The notes below the pieces were generated by a model. The model ran no database searches and was not told the origin of the DNA. It worked only from the letters and a program-made list of their open reading frames with translations. The translations under genes and the position numbers were made by a program. Below are positions 8,786 to 19,762 of a DNA stretch of 64,000 bases, in pieces (position 1 is the first letter of the stretch; every line of letters begins with the position of its first letter). Source of the stretch: Pontixanthobacter rizhaonensis (lineage in GTDB: Bacteria > Pseudomonadota > Alphaproteobacteria > Sphingomonadales > Sphingomonadaceae); assembly GCF_012972675.1 (NCBI RefSeq), contig NZ_JABCRE010000003.1, positions 248,001 through 312,000 on the forward strand, given 5' to 3'.

Positions 8786-9229
8786 TCACGGATTTTCGTC
8801 ACCAATAAATGGCTGTGCATCCGTCCACCCGCAGCCGGTGCGGACATCATCCGCAATGCTGAGCGTAATCGTAAACGGATACGCCCGGTCAGCCATAGTA
8901 TCGCTGCATTCACCGGGGGTGACCACCATATCGAACCGCTTTCCCTCCAGCTCGCCGCTGAAGCCCAAACCGTTCATCCCGGCAAAGCGGGTCACGGCGA
9001 TCGTCACACCGTCGCTATTTTCCGGTGTGGCATAGGTTAGCCGGCCGGACACCACCTGCCCGCCCCAAAACGGTTCATTACCGCCAAACCGGAGCAATTC
9101 ATCATTGGCGATACCATCATATACCTGCGCGTTTTCGGCAGTAACCGCGCCCTCGCCGCCGCTTCCCTGACATGCACCCAGCGCCAGAGATACAAGTGCG
9201 AGGCCAGCGAACCGAGTGTGCATAGTCAT
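8786..9229 (-). CDS. COG3650-like lipoprotein
   Basis: 147 residues. Signal peptide with lipobox LALGAC, then a beta-rich domain: ELLRFGGNEPFWGGQVVSG, GVTIAVTRFAGMNGLGFSGEL, FDMVVTPGECSDTMADRAYPFTITL and a C-terminal GCGW. This pattern (xNEPFW, TPGxCSDGMSDRxYP) is that of a conserved proteobacterial lipoprotein family often annotated COG3650 of unknown function. ATG at 9229 or 9223 are both possible. It lies 19 bases downstream of the BLUF gene on the same strand, so the two may form an operon. Confidence 0.8.
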   Translation of the reverse strand: MTMHTRFAGLALVSLALGACQGSGGEGAVTAENAQVYDGIANDELLRFGGNEPFWGGQVVSGRLTYATPENSDGVTIAVTRFAGMNGLGFSGELEGKRFDMVVTPGECSDTMADRAYPFTITLSIADDVRTGCGWTDAQPFIGDENP

Positions 9230-9248
9230 GATCTTATCCCAAAACGGC

Positions 9249-9668
9249 CTAGCTGGCCGAGCCGCCCGACGTTTGCCGCACCATAGAACCAAAACTGGTA
9301 AATAATAACCGTGTGTCGAATTCAAAATCATCCGGCAACGACACCGACAGGCGCACGGCATCACCGGCACGTTCCATCGGCACGACAAAACTGCGCATCG
9401 TCCAATCCGGGCATTCGCGCGTCTCAATCTCGCGCCGCCGGATAACAATCAAATCACGGTGGCGTTTGTCCTTGCCAATCTTCTCGACCAGCGCCTCTAT
9501 CTGCGCCTGATTGCCCTCCAGCAATTGCATGAAGCTCTTGCCATTATAGGCCAGCATACCCGTAATTTCGCGCCGCGCATTCTTGCGTGCGGCCTGTGTG
9601 GTCAGCTCTTCCAAATCCGCTGGGGTAAATTCCCCGCGGACAGAGCTGACATACATCAGCGAGTGCAT
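9249..9668 (-). CDS. BLUF-domain blue-light photoreceptor (short form)
   Basis: 139 residues, a single FAD-binding BLUF domain with a short C-terminal helical cap and no output domain. Flavin-site residues sit at the spacing of the AppA prototype: Tyr6, Asn30, Gln48 (FMQLLEG), Trp89 and Met91 (DWTM) correspond to Y21, N45, Q63, W104 and M106. It should therefore be photoactive. Stand-alone BLUF proteins act through protein partners. The next gene downstream is a lipoprotein; no GGDEF/EAL gene or known partner adjoins it. Confidence 0.93.
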   Translation of the reverse strand: MHSLMYVSSVRGEFTPADLEELTTQAARKNARREITGMLAYNGKSFMQLLEGNQAQIEALVEKIGKDKRHRDLIVIRRREIETRECPDWTMRSFVVPMERAGDAVRLSVSLPDDFEFDTRLLFTSFGSMVRQTSGGSAS

Positions 9669-9831
9669 TCTAGTCTCTCCAATTGAGTGGTATGCCCACT
9701 CCAGACTTTAATACGTACAAACAAGCTCATAGTTTCAGGCGATACATCATTTGACACTTTTATCATAATACCATCTGGTTGTCCTCACGCAGTTTTGTGT
9801 AATACCAGCCAGGAAATACTGTAAAAACATC

Positions 9832-10326
9832 ATGACCAAACCCGCTGCCCATACCCCCGCGCCTGCCCCGATCACTATCTATGTCGATGCAGATGCATGC
9901 CCGGTGAAGGAAGAAATCTACAAAGTCGCGCTGCGCCACACAGTGCCCGTGATCATTGTCAGCAATTCCCCTTTCCGCATTCCCGACAGCGCGCTGATCA
10001 GCCGCGTGGTGGTCAATGACAGCTTCGATGCGGCGGATGACTGGATCGAAGAGCGGGCCAGCCCCGCCGCCATTGTCATCACCGCCGATATCCTGCTGGC
10101 CGAACGCTGCGTGAAGGCGGATGCGGCGGTGCTGGCGCATAATGGCAAACCCTTCACCAAAGATTCCATCGGTAGCGCGATTGCCACCCGCGCCATCATG
10201 GCCGATCTGCGCAGCGGCATGAATGCAGGTGACGGGATTGGCGGCCCGCCCCCGTTTACCAAGCAGGACCGGTCGGCATTCCTGCAATCACTCGATCAAG
10301 TGCTGGTGAAACTGGCACGGCGGTAA
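9832..10326 (+). CDS. UPF0178 / DUF188 (YaiI/YqxD) family protein
   Basis: 164 residues, cytoplasmic. The start IYVDADACPVKEEIYKVALRHTVPVIIVSN, the DDWIEE segment and DILLAERCV are highly conserved in this PIN-like-fold family; Asp residues in VDADACP and TADILLAE would form an acidic site. Function unproven, a nuclease fold is suspected. Stands alone. Confidence 0.92.
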   Translation: MTKPAAHTPAPAPITIYVDADACPVKEEIYKVALRHTVPVIIVSNSPFRIPDSALISRVVVNDSFDAADDWIEERASPAAIVITADILLAERCVKADAAVLAHNGKPFTKDSIGSAIATRAIMADLRSGMNAGDGIGGPPPFTKQDRSAFLQSLDQVLVKLARR

Positions 10327-10346
10327 GCACGCGTCACCCGAAATTG

Positions 10347-10431
10347 ACGAAGTTGACACCCTGTCACCCGCCCCAATACCGCCTATCTATCTGAATATAT
10401 GTTATATTCCTGCCCATAACGAAGTTGACAC
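10347..10431. repeat. Direct repeat ACGAAGTTGACAC, two copies
   Basis: Identical 13-mers at 10347-10359 and 10419-10431, separated by 59 bases, in the gap between the DUF188 gene and the stop of the minus-strand HTH gene. TTGACA is part of the repeat and could look like a -35 box, but no matching -10 is clear and no gene follows on the plus strand. Confidence 0.6.
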
Positions 10432-10445
10432 TATGCAGCGCGGTG

Positions 10446-11066
10446 TCAGCCCTCCGTCACCTCGTCCTCCTCGTCCGCCACCACCTCCTCCTCGTCAGCC
10501 TCTTCCCAATCGCCGCCCGCATAGTCATCATATTCGGAACGCAGCTGCGCATAGGCCTCCTCCCGTTCCTCGTCCCAAGTTGCCGGGCCGCGCTCCACAC
10601 GCTCGGCCAGCCTGCGGAAATCATGCGCGCCATACTGCGCTGCCGGATCGGACATAGCGGGCACAGAGGCACGCGGAGCACGAAAACTATCCCGCATGGC
10701 GAGCAGCGCCACCGTCAGCCGCTCATCAAATTTGCGCGACGTGCCGACGACCTCCCCCTTATAGAAATGCGGCACCTTCACCCCGTTCAGCGCGCGGTCC
10801 ACCGCCGCCTCTGCCAGCATATCAATCCGGCACCGCAGCGCGGCATACCACGCCAGATCAAACGGCTCCCCCCGCAGCCGCGCCCGCAACGCATAGGCGG
10901 ACTGGCGGCTCATCCCCGCCGCCCGCGCCGCCTCCGCAACCGAATGCGAAGACGCCAATTCGCGCAGAAAAGTAGCCTGCCGCGCGGGCGTCCACCCATC
11001 ATGGCGCGGGCCGGGCGCTGTGCTGGAATTGTGTGGTATAACGGAAAAGGTTTCGTGCTTGCTCAT
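10446..11066 (-). CDS. Hypothetical helix-turn-helix protein with acidic tail
   Basis: 206 residues. An N-terminal helix-turn-helix of resolvase/terminase small-subunit type (GWTPARQATFLRELA, SVAEAARAAGMSRQSAYALRARL, about residues 25-66), a central helical region (FDLAWYAALRCRIDMLAEAAVDRAL), and a highly acidic C-terminus (DWEEADEEEVVADEEDEVTEG). Many paralogues of this layout exist in sphingomonads; the role is unknown. ATG at 11066 is preferred to the TTG at 11072. GC content is higher than that of the neighbours. An intergenic repeat lies just upstream. Confidence 0.7.
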   Translation of the reverse strand: MSKHETFSVIPHNSSTAPGPRHDGWTPARQATFLRELASSHSVAEAARAAGMSRQSAYALRARLRGEPFDLAWYAALRCRIDMLAEAAVDRALNGVKVPHFYKGEVVGTSRKFDERLTVALLAMRDSFRAPRASVPAMSDPAAQYGAHDFRRLAERVERGPATWDEEREEAYAQLRSEYDDYAGGDWEEADEEEVVADEEDEVTEG

Positions 11067-11120
11067 CGGCAAGGATAAGGCAGATTTTGGCGGAGTAGGA
11101 AAGCGACGATCCCACCTGAT

Positions 11121-11212
11121 CGTCGCCCTGAACTTGTTTCAGGGTCCATTCGTACATCTGCTCAGGTCGGCGCTATTGGCAAAATGGATGCTGAAACGAG
11201 TTCAGCATGACG
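11121..11212. repeat. Intergenic repeat with 27-bp terminal inverted repeats, copy 1
   Basis: Begins CGTCGCCCTGAAC-TTGTTTCAGGGTCC and ends GGATGCTGAAAC-GAGTTCAGCATGACG; the two ends are imperfect inverted repeats of about 27 bases. The same left end recurs at 34770. No protein is encoded, so this is a small non-autonomous element or REP-like unit. Confidence 0.8.
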
Positions 11213-11222
11213 AGGTGGGGCA

Positions 11223-11612
11223 CTAAGACAAGTGCCCCCGGAACCACTCCGCCAACTCAGTCTCGCTCAACTTCCCGCCCGCCAGTGCCAAAACAATTGC
11301 CACCGCCTCTTTCGGTGTGAACGCAATGCTCTGCCCATTCAGCCGCAGGAACAGGCGCGCAAACACCCATGTGGTGCGCTTATTGCCGTCAGTGAAGGGA
11401 TGGTTGCGCGCAATACCAAACGCATAGGCTGCGGCGAGCGCGCACAAATCATCCTCGCCATAGGTCCATTGATTGACCGGGCGGCCCAGCGCACTTTCAA
11501 GCGCGCCCTGATCGCGCACACCCGTCGGCCCGCCATGCTCGGACAGCTGGCGGTCATGCACCGCCATCGCAATGTCGAGAGAGAGCCATTCCGGCTCTGT
11601 GCGGTCGGTCAT
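11223..11612 (-). CDS. Doc/Fic-family toxin (death-on-curing)
   Basis: 129 residues with the core HPFTDGNKRT at residues 71-80, the degenerate Fic motif (HPFxDGNKR) of Doc toxins. In phage P1 this motif makes Doc a kinase phosphorylating EF-Tu. The start resembles other members (WLSLDIAMAVHDRQLSEHGGPTGVRDQGALESAL). It should be paired with the AbrB-type antitoxin gene immediately upstream on the same strand, from which it is separated by an 80-base repeat rather than the usual overlap. The gene itself looks intact. Confidence 0.92.
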   Translation of the reverse strand: MTDRTEPEWLSLDIAMAVHDRQLSEHGGPTGVRDQGALESALGRPVNQWTYGEDDLCALAAAYAFGIARNHPFTDGNKRTTWVFARLFLRLNGQSIAFTPKEAVAIVLALAGGKLSETELAEWFRGHLS

Positions 11613-11615
11613 TGA

Positions 11616-11695
11616 CCCACCCCCAACCCCTCCCGCAGGCGGGAGGGGAGCGAGACTTGCCGAACTGAAAGTGAGGGTAGTCGCAGCGGGGTGGG
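11616..11695. repeat. GC-rich palindromic repeat between antitoxin and toxin
   Basis: Starts CCCACCCCC and ends GGGGTGGG, and contains the hairpin CCCCTCCCGC-AG-GCGGGAGGGG. It fills exactly the space between the stop of the antitoxin and the start of the toxin. Elements of this style occur between genes in many sphingomonads (family knowledge); only one copy was noticed in this window. Confidence 0.7.
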
Positions 11696-11701
11696 CATTG
11701 G

Positions 11702-11977
11702 CTACTTAGCCAATTCGCGCAGAATATCGCGGTCCTCGCGCATAATCTCCTCCGCCGCTTCCATCTTGGCGGAGAAATCCGGATCGATGGCCGTCAACCG
11801 CACGCCATCGGGGGCCTCGGACAAATACAACGCATCCCCCGGCCCCACACGCAGCCGCGCGAGCACATCCTTCGGCAGGACAATCCCGGCAGGAGCCGGA
11901 GGTGCCTTAGGCACCGGAGACGTTCAAGCGAAGCGCGAACAATTGCCGATTTTGGTGATCTTGAGCGGTTTGTTCAT
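11702..11977 (-). pseudogene. AbrB/MazE-type antitoxin interrupted by a palindromic insert
   Basis: Starting at ATG 11977 the frame reads MNKPLKITKIGN, the normal first strand of an AbrB-type antitoxin. It then enters about 48 foreign bases (CSRFA, stop TGA at 11924), and resumes in the same frame with AGIVLPKDVLARLRVGPGDALYL to the stop at 11702. An uninterrupted protein would read IGNSAGIVLPKD. The insert carries the palindrome GGTGCC-TTA-GGCACC. A GTG at 11914, nine bases after the TGA, could restart translation and give a 70-residue product with the toxin-binding tail (FSAKMEAAEEIMREDRDILRELAK) but an altered DNA-binding barrel. Whether this is dead or a re-started gene is unknown. Confidence 0.8.
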
Positions 11978-12050
11978 ACAGGTGCCATAACAAATAGCAT
12001 TCTTGCAGCCATAGGATTGTAAGATTTGATATGACTAGCCTGCCCCCATT

Positions 12051-12224
12051 TTGTATATACAATTTGCAATCTTGTTATATACAAAATGGTTTGAGCATAA
12101 AGCAACCGACGCAAAATGCGTTGGTTATCATGAATGTCGTCTTTTTATATACGAATCAATTTGCGCTTCGCATATTATAATCTAAGTGTGTTGTGCATTA
12201 TGAGGGAATGAGTTTTATATACAA
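12051..12224 (+). promoter_or_regulatory. Four copies of a TTATATACAA-type repeat before the Fic gene
   Basis: Copies: TTGTATATACAA (12051-12062, a perfect palindrome), TTGTTATATACAA (12072-12084), TTTTTATATACGAA (12142-12154) and TTTTATATACAA (12213-12224). The last abuts the Fic start codon, where a Shine-Dalgarno sequence should be. The region is AT-rich. The Fic protein has a helix-turn-helix-like C-terminus, so autoregulation by binding these sites is a reasonable inference. Confidence 0.7.
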
Positions 12225-15410
<3,186 letters not shown>

Positions 15411-15471
15411 ATGAGGGGGTATTACACCAAACACCGATCACGCGAAAGCCCCGCCTCGCTATTTAGCCAGA

Positions 15472-16977
15472 CTAATCAGCCGCCGATCGAACGACGATAC
15501 CCGCCGGGTAATAATGCGGGTCATCCAGCTGATCCCGGTTGGCATCGAAAATTTCCATATAGCGGCTGCGATCGCCGAGCGTGAGTTCCGCCACATCAAG
15601 CAGGGTCTTGCCTTTTTCGATCACATATCCCGACTTGGTTTCTACCCTGTCGGCATATTGCCATTGATCAATGAAATCCGGCCGATGTTTCAACGCACGG
15701 GGAATATAGGCGCGGCTACCGCTGGCCTGTCCGCCATCGCGCGCTGCGCGCCACTTTCTATACATCCTCACCAGCCACGGCACCAACCCGGGTTCCACCG
15801 GAACTTTCCTGTCCTCATCCATCAAACCATCGCGAGTGGCCACCATCCTTTGACAGGCCGCCAGCGAGAGATCATCGATAGTTTCCGGACCTGATCGAGG
15901 GTCCAGAAACGGCAATTTCACGTCTGCAACCACCGTCTGCACAATCGATGCTAAAATTCCCGTTTTGGGCGGAGTATTCAGCAAATATCCCAAACCATTG
16001 GGTTCAATATCAAACGTCCTGGCACCCAGATCGGTCCGAACATCCAGGCCCGCGCGCCGCGCGCCGGTTAAAACCCAAAACAACGCCGCATCAGGCAAGC
16101 CTTTACGAGCGCCGCCCCCGCCCACAGAGCCATGAATGCCGGGGAACCATTTTTCCATATAGGGGCGCTGCCAATCCGGCACCGCTTCACCTTTTTTCTG
16201 CTCAAACAAGCTATTCAGCTGCCGCGTTTTCTCTCTTCCAAACAGCGTAACCGGAAAGAACTGCAATTCTTCATCCAGCGCAACAGCGTGCCGTGCCGCG
16301 CCGATTTTGCTAGTCAATATCGCATCATGGAAGCGGTATTTTCGGTTGAACCAGCCCGATAATGGTAAGGTCTCCGGCCAACCTAATGCCCCCACCGTAT
16401 CCCAAACACCGAGGTAGCGGATATCGAGCAAAGGCACCCCCGCCCAATCCACATCTTTGCGTATGCGGCTTCTAAATTCACGGTCCACTTCGCTAACGCA
16501 GATATTCGCGCAATATTTGGCACGAAAGCGCAGCGCTTCTCCGGATTCCAAACCCGTTTTACCAGCGGGAGCCTTGCGGTAAATTTCCAGCGCTTTGTCG
16601 ATCCGGCTGGCGCTCACCACATCGAGAATGCCAGCGTGCCGGATAAACCCCAAGAAGCTCCGCGCTGTAAACGCGCCGCGAGAGAACCCGAATGCATAGA
16701 TGTGATCGCCCGGCTCATAGTTGAATATGAGAAACCGATAGGCATCGCGCAGGATCGGCAACATACCCCAACCAAACGCCCCCTGCGCCAGTTTCCTGAG
16801 GCCCCCGACGCCGGTTCCTATCCCCTCATCATAATATACCACTTGCGGTACGCCGTCGCGTGCAACCGGACGCACCATTTGCGCCATGCGCGCGACATTG
16901 GTCGGTTCATCAACGGCCAATTTGTTAAAGGTACCATCAAAACAAAAAATCAGGCGTTTATTCGGTTTCTGTTTCAT
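15472..16977 (-). CDS. DUF2235 alpha/beta-hydrolase with C-terminal LysM-like module
   Basis: 501 residues. The N-terminal part NKRLIFCFDGTFNKLAVDEPTNVARM, the nucleophile elbow AFGFSRGAFTARSF and YLGVWDTVGALG are typical of DUF2235 (T6SS phospholipase-like fold). The last 55 residues (SGYVIEKGKTLLDVAELTLGDRSRY... IFDANRDQL... YPAGIVVRSAAD) look like a LysM-type repeat. ATG at 16977 is chosen over the upstream open frame as the domain starts directly after it. No T6SS genes are nearby. The 5' end is divergent from the SRAP-like gene. Confidence 0.85.
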   Translation of the reverse strand: MKQKPNKRLIFCFDGTFNKLAVDEPTNVARMAQMVRPVARDGVPQVVYYDEGIGTGVGGLRKLAQGAFGWGMLPILRDAYRFLIFNYEPGDHIYAFGFSRGAFTARSFLGFIRHAGILDVVSASRIDKALEIYRKAPAGKTGLESGEALRFRAKYCANICVSEVDREFRSRIRKDVDWAGVPLLDIRYLGVWDTVGALGWPETLPLSGWFNRKYRFHDAILTSKIGAARHAVALDEELQFFPVTLFGREKTRQLNSLFEQKKGEAVPDWQRPYMEKWFPGIHGSVGGGGARKGLPDAALFWVLTGARRAGLDVRTDLGARTFDIEPNGLGYLLNTPPKTGILASIVQTVVADVKLPFLDPRSGPETIDDLSLAACQRMVATRDGLMDEDRKVPVEPGLVPWLVRMYRKWRAARDGGQASGSRAYIPRALKHRPDFIDQWQYADRVETKSGYVIEKGKTLLDVAELTLGDRSRYMEIFDANRDQLDDPHYYPAGIVVRSAAD

Positions 16978-17180
16978 CGTTCCATCACCCCAGCCACCAA
17001 CCTGAACGGTTGAGATGCAACTTATAGGAAAAATACGACAGGCGCATGGTGCCAAAGTTGTATGGTAAGATCAGACGGGGCCCACCATCGGGGCTTCTGG
17101 CACCGCGCCAAAAATTATCTGATAATGGGTTTGCGCGTAGTGGGTTTGCACGGCGGCCTGCTTCGCTACAGATGCACAGC

Positions 17181-17816
17181 ATGACGCTCCTCTATCGTTT
17201 GGACTGTAATGCGGCGGCCATCGCCAAACATTTTGGCGCGCGGCAGGGTGAAGACCCGTGGGCGGGTGGCTATGCTGCGCCCGGGCAATTCGCCCCGATT
17301 ATTACTGGTGGCAGAGAGTTCATTGCCGGACCGCGCCGGGGGATCGCAGAACCGCGCATGATCCCGCGAATATGGGGCGTACCGCCACCACCAAAAGCAG
17401 CCGATCCAACCCGCGGAATTGCCACAGTCCGAAATCCCGACAGTCCGTTCTGGATCGGCAATCTGCGCAATAGCGAATTTCGCTGCTTGGTCCCGGCCAC
17501 CACCTTTATGGAATGGGGCCGGAATACAGGTGCAGAGGGACGCCGCCAGCAAATGTGGTTTGCGCCCGCCGACCAACCTATTTTTGCATTGGCAGGCGTA
17601 TGGAAAGACAGTGAAGTGCCCAGCTTTGCGCTGCTCACCTGCCCCGCCAATGCCGCCTTGCGGGCACAGGGAAGAGACCGGATGCCGGTGATATTGCCGC
17701 CCAACCGGGCCGAGCAAGCCACATGGCTCCATGCCGATTGGCGTCAGGCAAAAACCTTGCTTCAACCCTATTCATCATCGCTGATGCGGCACAGCGAAAT
17801 GCCCCCGCCCTTTTGA
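17181..17816 (+). CDS. SRAP (YedK/HMCES)-like protein lacking catalytic residues
   Basis: 211 residues, SRAP fold: YAAPGQFAPIIT, WGVPPPP, TVRNPDSPFW, FRCLVPATTFMEWG, PIFALAGVW, FALLTCPANAALR, RMPVILP and WLHADW. In active members Cys2 forms the covalent bond to abasic sites; here the protein begins MTLLYRLDCN (or MHSMTLLYRL from 17172), so position 2 is Thr. The His of the usual IHxRMP motif is replaced (QGRDRMP). The Glu of FxEW remains. It probably does not crosslink abasic DNA. The start is uncertain; no good Shine-Dalgarno exists, and the frame is open to 17046. Confidence 0.85.
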   Translation: MTLLYRLDCNAAAIAKHFGARQGEDPWAGGYAAPGQFAPIITGGREFIAGPRRGIAEPRMIPRIWGVPPPPKAADPTRGIATVRNPDSPFWIGNLRNSEFRCLVPATTFMEWGRNTGAEGRRQQMWFAPADQPIFALAGVWKDSEVPSFALLTCPANAALRAQGRDRMPVILPPNRAEQATWLHADWRQAKTLLQPYSSSLMRHSEMPPPF

Positions 17817-18028
17817 TCACCACCGCTGATCACCCCCGGCCGATCACCCCGCCTCGCTAATCAAATGGCATGGATATTTCGCATCACACGCTTTGTGGCC
17901 AAAAAAACGCCCGAAAGCAGCCGCCAGGACACAACACGTTACATAAGCCTAACGCGCCATTTACTTTTTACGCTCACCTAAGCCTGACCCCCGGTGGCAT
18001 GGGGCAATCTTGATAGAGGAGACTGTGA

Positions 18029-18211
18029 GTGAAATCTGTTCGTATTGACGGTAGTCAAACCCCAATTGCTAATCATGATCACGAGGATTGTGATTTGGCT
18101 AAGCTTGCTGCGCACCGTCCCCGCGCGGACAAGGTATGGGATTTTGCCGCCATTGAAGCGAACGCTTTGCAAACGGGCGTAGATGCAGTGCACGAAACCG
18201 CCAACAGGTGA
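18029..18211 (+). CDS. Putative small protein, 60 aa (GTG start)
   Basis: Unrecognised. GTG at 18029 follows AGAGGAG at 18015-18021, a strong ribosome site, and codon use resembles coding DNA. The product is soluble (DLAKLAAHRPRADKVWDFAAIEANAL). A strong plus-strand terminator at 18336-18368 supports a short transcript from this strand. It could instead be the leader of an untranslated RNA. There is no operon partner, and the next gene is convergent. Confidence 0.45.
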   Translation: MKSVRIDGSQTPIANHDHEDCDLAKLAAHRPRADKVWDFAAIEANALQTGVDAVHETANR

Positions 18212-18335
18212 CCGCATTCGTCAATCTTACGCTTGACCGGTAGCTCCAAGACCAAGCTCCAATTCTCCCTCCCTTGAATTGGCCGCCGATCAAGCAGGTC
18301 CCGCGGCATACTCTTGTCCCTCTACCAACACTTAA

Positions 18336-18368
18336 ATGGGCGGCCATCGTGCCGCCCATTTTTTTGAT
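18336..18368 (+). terminator. Intrinsic terminator
   Basis: Stem ATGGGCGGC / GCCGCCCAT with loop CATCGT, followed by seven T on the plus strand. On the minus strand only three T follow, so it mainly ends a plus-strand transcript; it may also serve the convergent otsA. Confidence 0.85.
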
Positions 18369-18376
18369 AGCGAGAA

Positions 18377-19759
18377 TTATGGAATGTGTTTGAGGTCACT
18401 CACGAAGTTCTGCGTCCAACCGTGGATATCATCATCACGCACTGTCTTGACCAGAATATCATAACGGCGCTTGCGCTCCGATAGCGGCATATCGAGAGCT
18501 TCGGCGATAGCGCGTGCAAGATTATCCGGGCTGTGCGGATTAACCAGCAATGCCTCGGTCAATTGATGCGCAGCACCGGCAAATTGCGACAGGATCAAGA
18601 CGCCGGGATCGTCGGGATCTTGCGCCGCAATATATTCCTTCGCGACTAAGTTCATGCCATCGCGCAGCGGCGTGACCAAACCGATCTTGGAGGCGCGATA
18701 AAACCCGCATAGTTCCGCCAAACTATGGCCTTTGTTCACATATCGGATGGGGACAATATCAACCTCTGACCAAGCGCCGTTAATCTGCCCGGTTTTTTGC
18801 TCCAACTCGGCCCGGATCTTTTGATAGCTGTCGACATCTTCGCGGCTGGGCGGCGCGATTTGCACAAACACCAAATCTCTTGCGCGGTCCGGATTCTGGT
18901 CAAAGAAACGGGAAATTCCGTCAATGCGTTCAGGCAATCCTTTGGAATAATCCAGCCGGTCAACCCCGATCATCGCGGTCCGGTGCCGAGTGCTGCTGAG
19001 CATCCTTTGCGCCGCCTGACGGGCTTCAGGCGTTTCGCCTTGCGCTTGGATATGATCCCAATCAACCCCTATGGGATAGGCTCTGGCATGGGTGACGCGG
19101 CCTTCAAATGTGATCTTGCCAGTGACCTCATCAACCTCTGCACCCAATTCCTTGGCGCAATAGTGTTGGAAACTGCCCAGCCATTCCTCTGTCTGGAAAC
19201 CGATGACATCATATTCCAGCATCGTTCGCACCAATCGCTCGTGATAGGGCAAGGACACAAACAAACGCGCTGGCGGCCACGGCGTATGCAGGAAAAAACC
19301 GATCCGGTTTTTATGCCCCCTGGCCCGCAGCCGTTCCCCCAAGGGTAACAAATGGTAATCATGGACCCAGATCAGATCGTCCGGCTCGGTCAGCAGCGAA
19401 ACACTCTTGGCGAAGGTTTCGTTCACCCGTTCATAACCGCGACCGGTTTCGTTCTCATATTCGGTCAAATCGATCCGGTAGTGAAACAGTGGCCACAGCG
19501 TCGAATTGGCGTAACCATTATAATATTCCTCAACATCATTGGTGCTGAGATCGATGGTCGCAGTGGTGACGCCATCATTGGTGTTCAGTTGTAAATGACC
19601 GGTGGTTTCCTCCGCCTCTTCACCGGACCAGCCGAACCAGATACCGCCATATTTTTTTAGCGCTGAATTCAGCGCACCAGCCAAACCACCTTGCGCGCCC
19701 GCTGCACCCCGCGCTTTGGCCACGGCAACGCGGTTCGAAATGATCACCAGACGGCTCAT
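18377..19759 (-). CDS. otsA: Trehalose-6-phosphate synthase
   Basis: 460 residues, GT20 retaining glycosyltransferase making trehalose-6-phosphate from UDP-glucose and glucose-6-phosphate. Seen: LVIISNRVAVAK, a GGLAGAL phosphate loop, VHDYHLLPLGERLR, FFLHTPWPP, GVDRLDYSKGLPERI, and the C-terminal RDGMNLVAKEYIAAQ. It is the last gene of a minus-strand operon otsB - GH15 - otsA, starting three bases after the GH15 stop. Confidence 0.97.
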   Translation of the reverse strand: MSRLVIISNRVAVAKARGAAGAQGGLAGALNSALKKYGGIWFGWSGEEAEETTGHLQLNTNDGVTTATIDLSTNDVEEYYNGYANSTLWPLFHYRIDLTEYENETGRGYERVNETFAKSVSLLTEPDDLIWVHDYHLLPLGERLRARGHKNRIGFFLHTPWPPARLFVSLPYHERLVRTMLEYDVIGFQTEEWLGSFQHYCAKELGAEVDEVTGKITFEGRVTHARAYPIGVDWDHIQAQGETPEARQAAQRMLSSTRHRTAMIGVDRLDYSKGLPERIDGISRFFDQNPDRARDLVFVQIAPPSREDVDSYQKIRAELEQKTGQINGAWSEVDIVPIRYVNKGHSLAELCGFYRASKIGLVTPLRDGMNLVAKEYIAAQDPDDPGVLILSQFAGAAHQLTEALLVNPHSPDNLARAIAEALDMPLSERKRRYDILVKTVRDDDIHGWTQNFVSDLKHIP

Positions 19760-19762
19760 ATA

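Noticed and set aside
10446-11078. Long plus-strand frames opposite the HTH gene
   Set aside because: Arg/Pro-rich shadows caused by high GC; the minus strand has a recognisable HTH and acidic tail.
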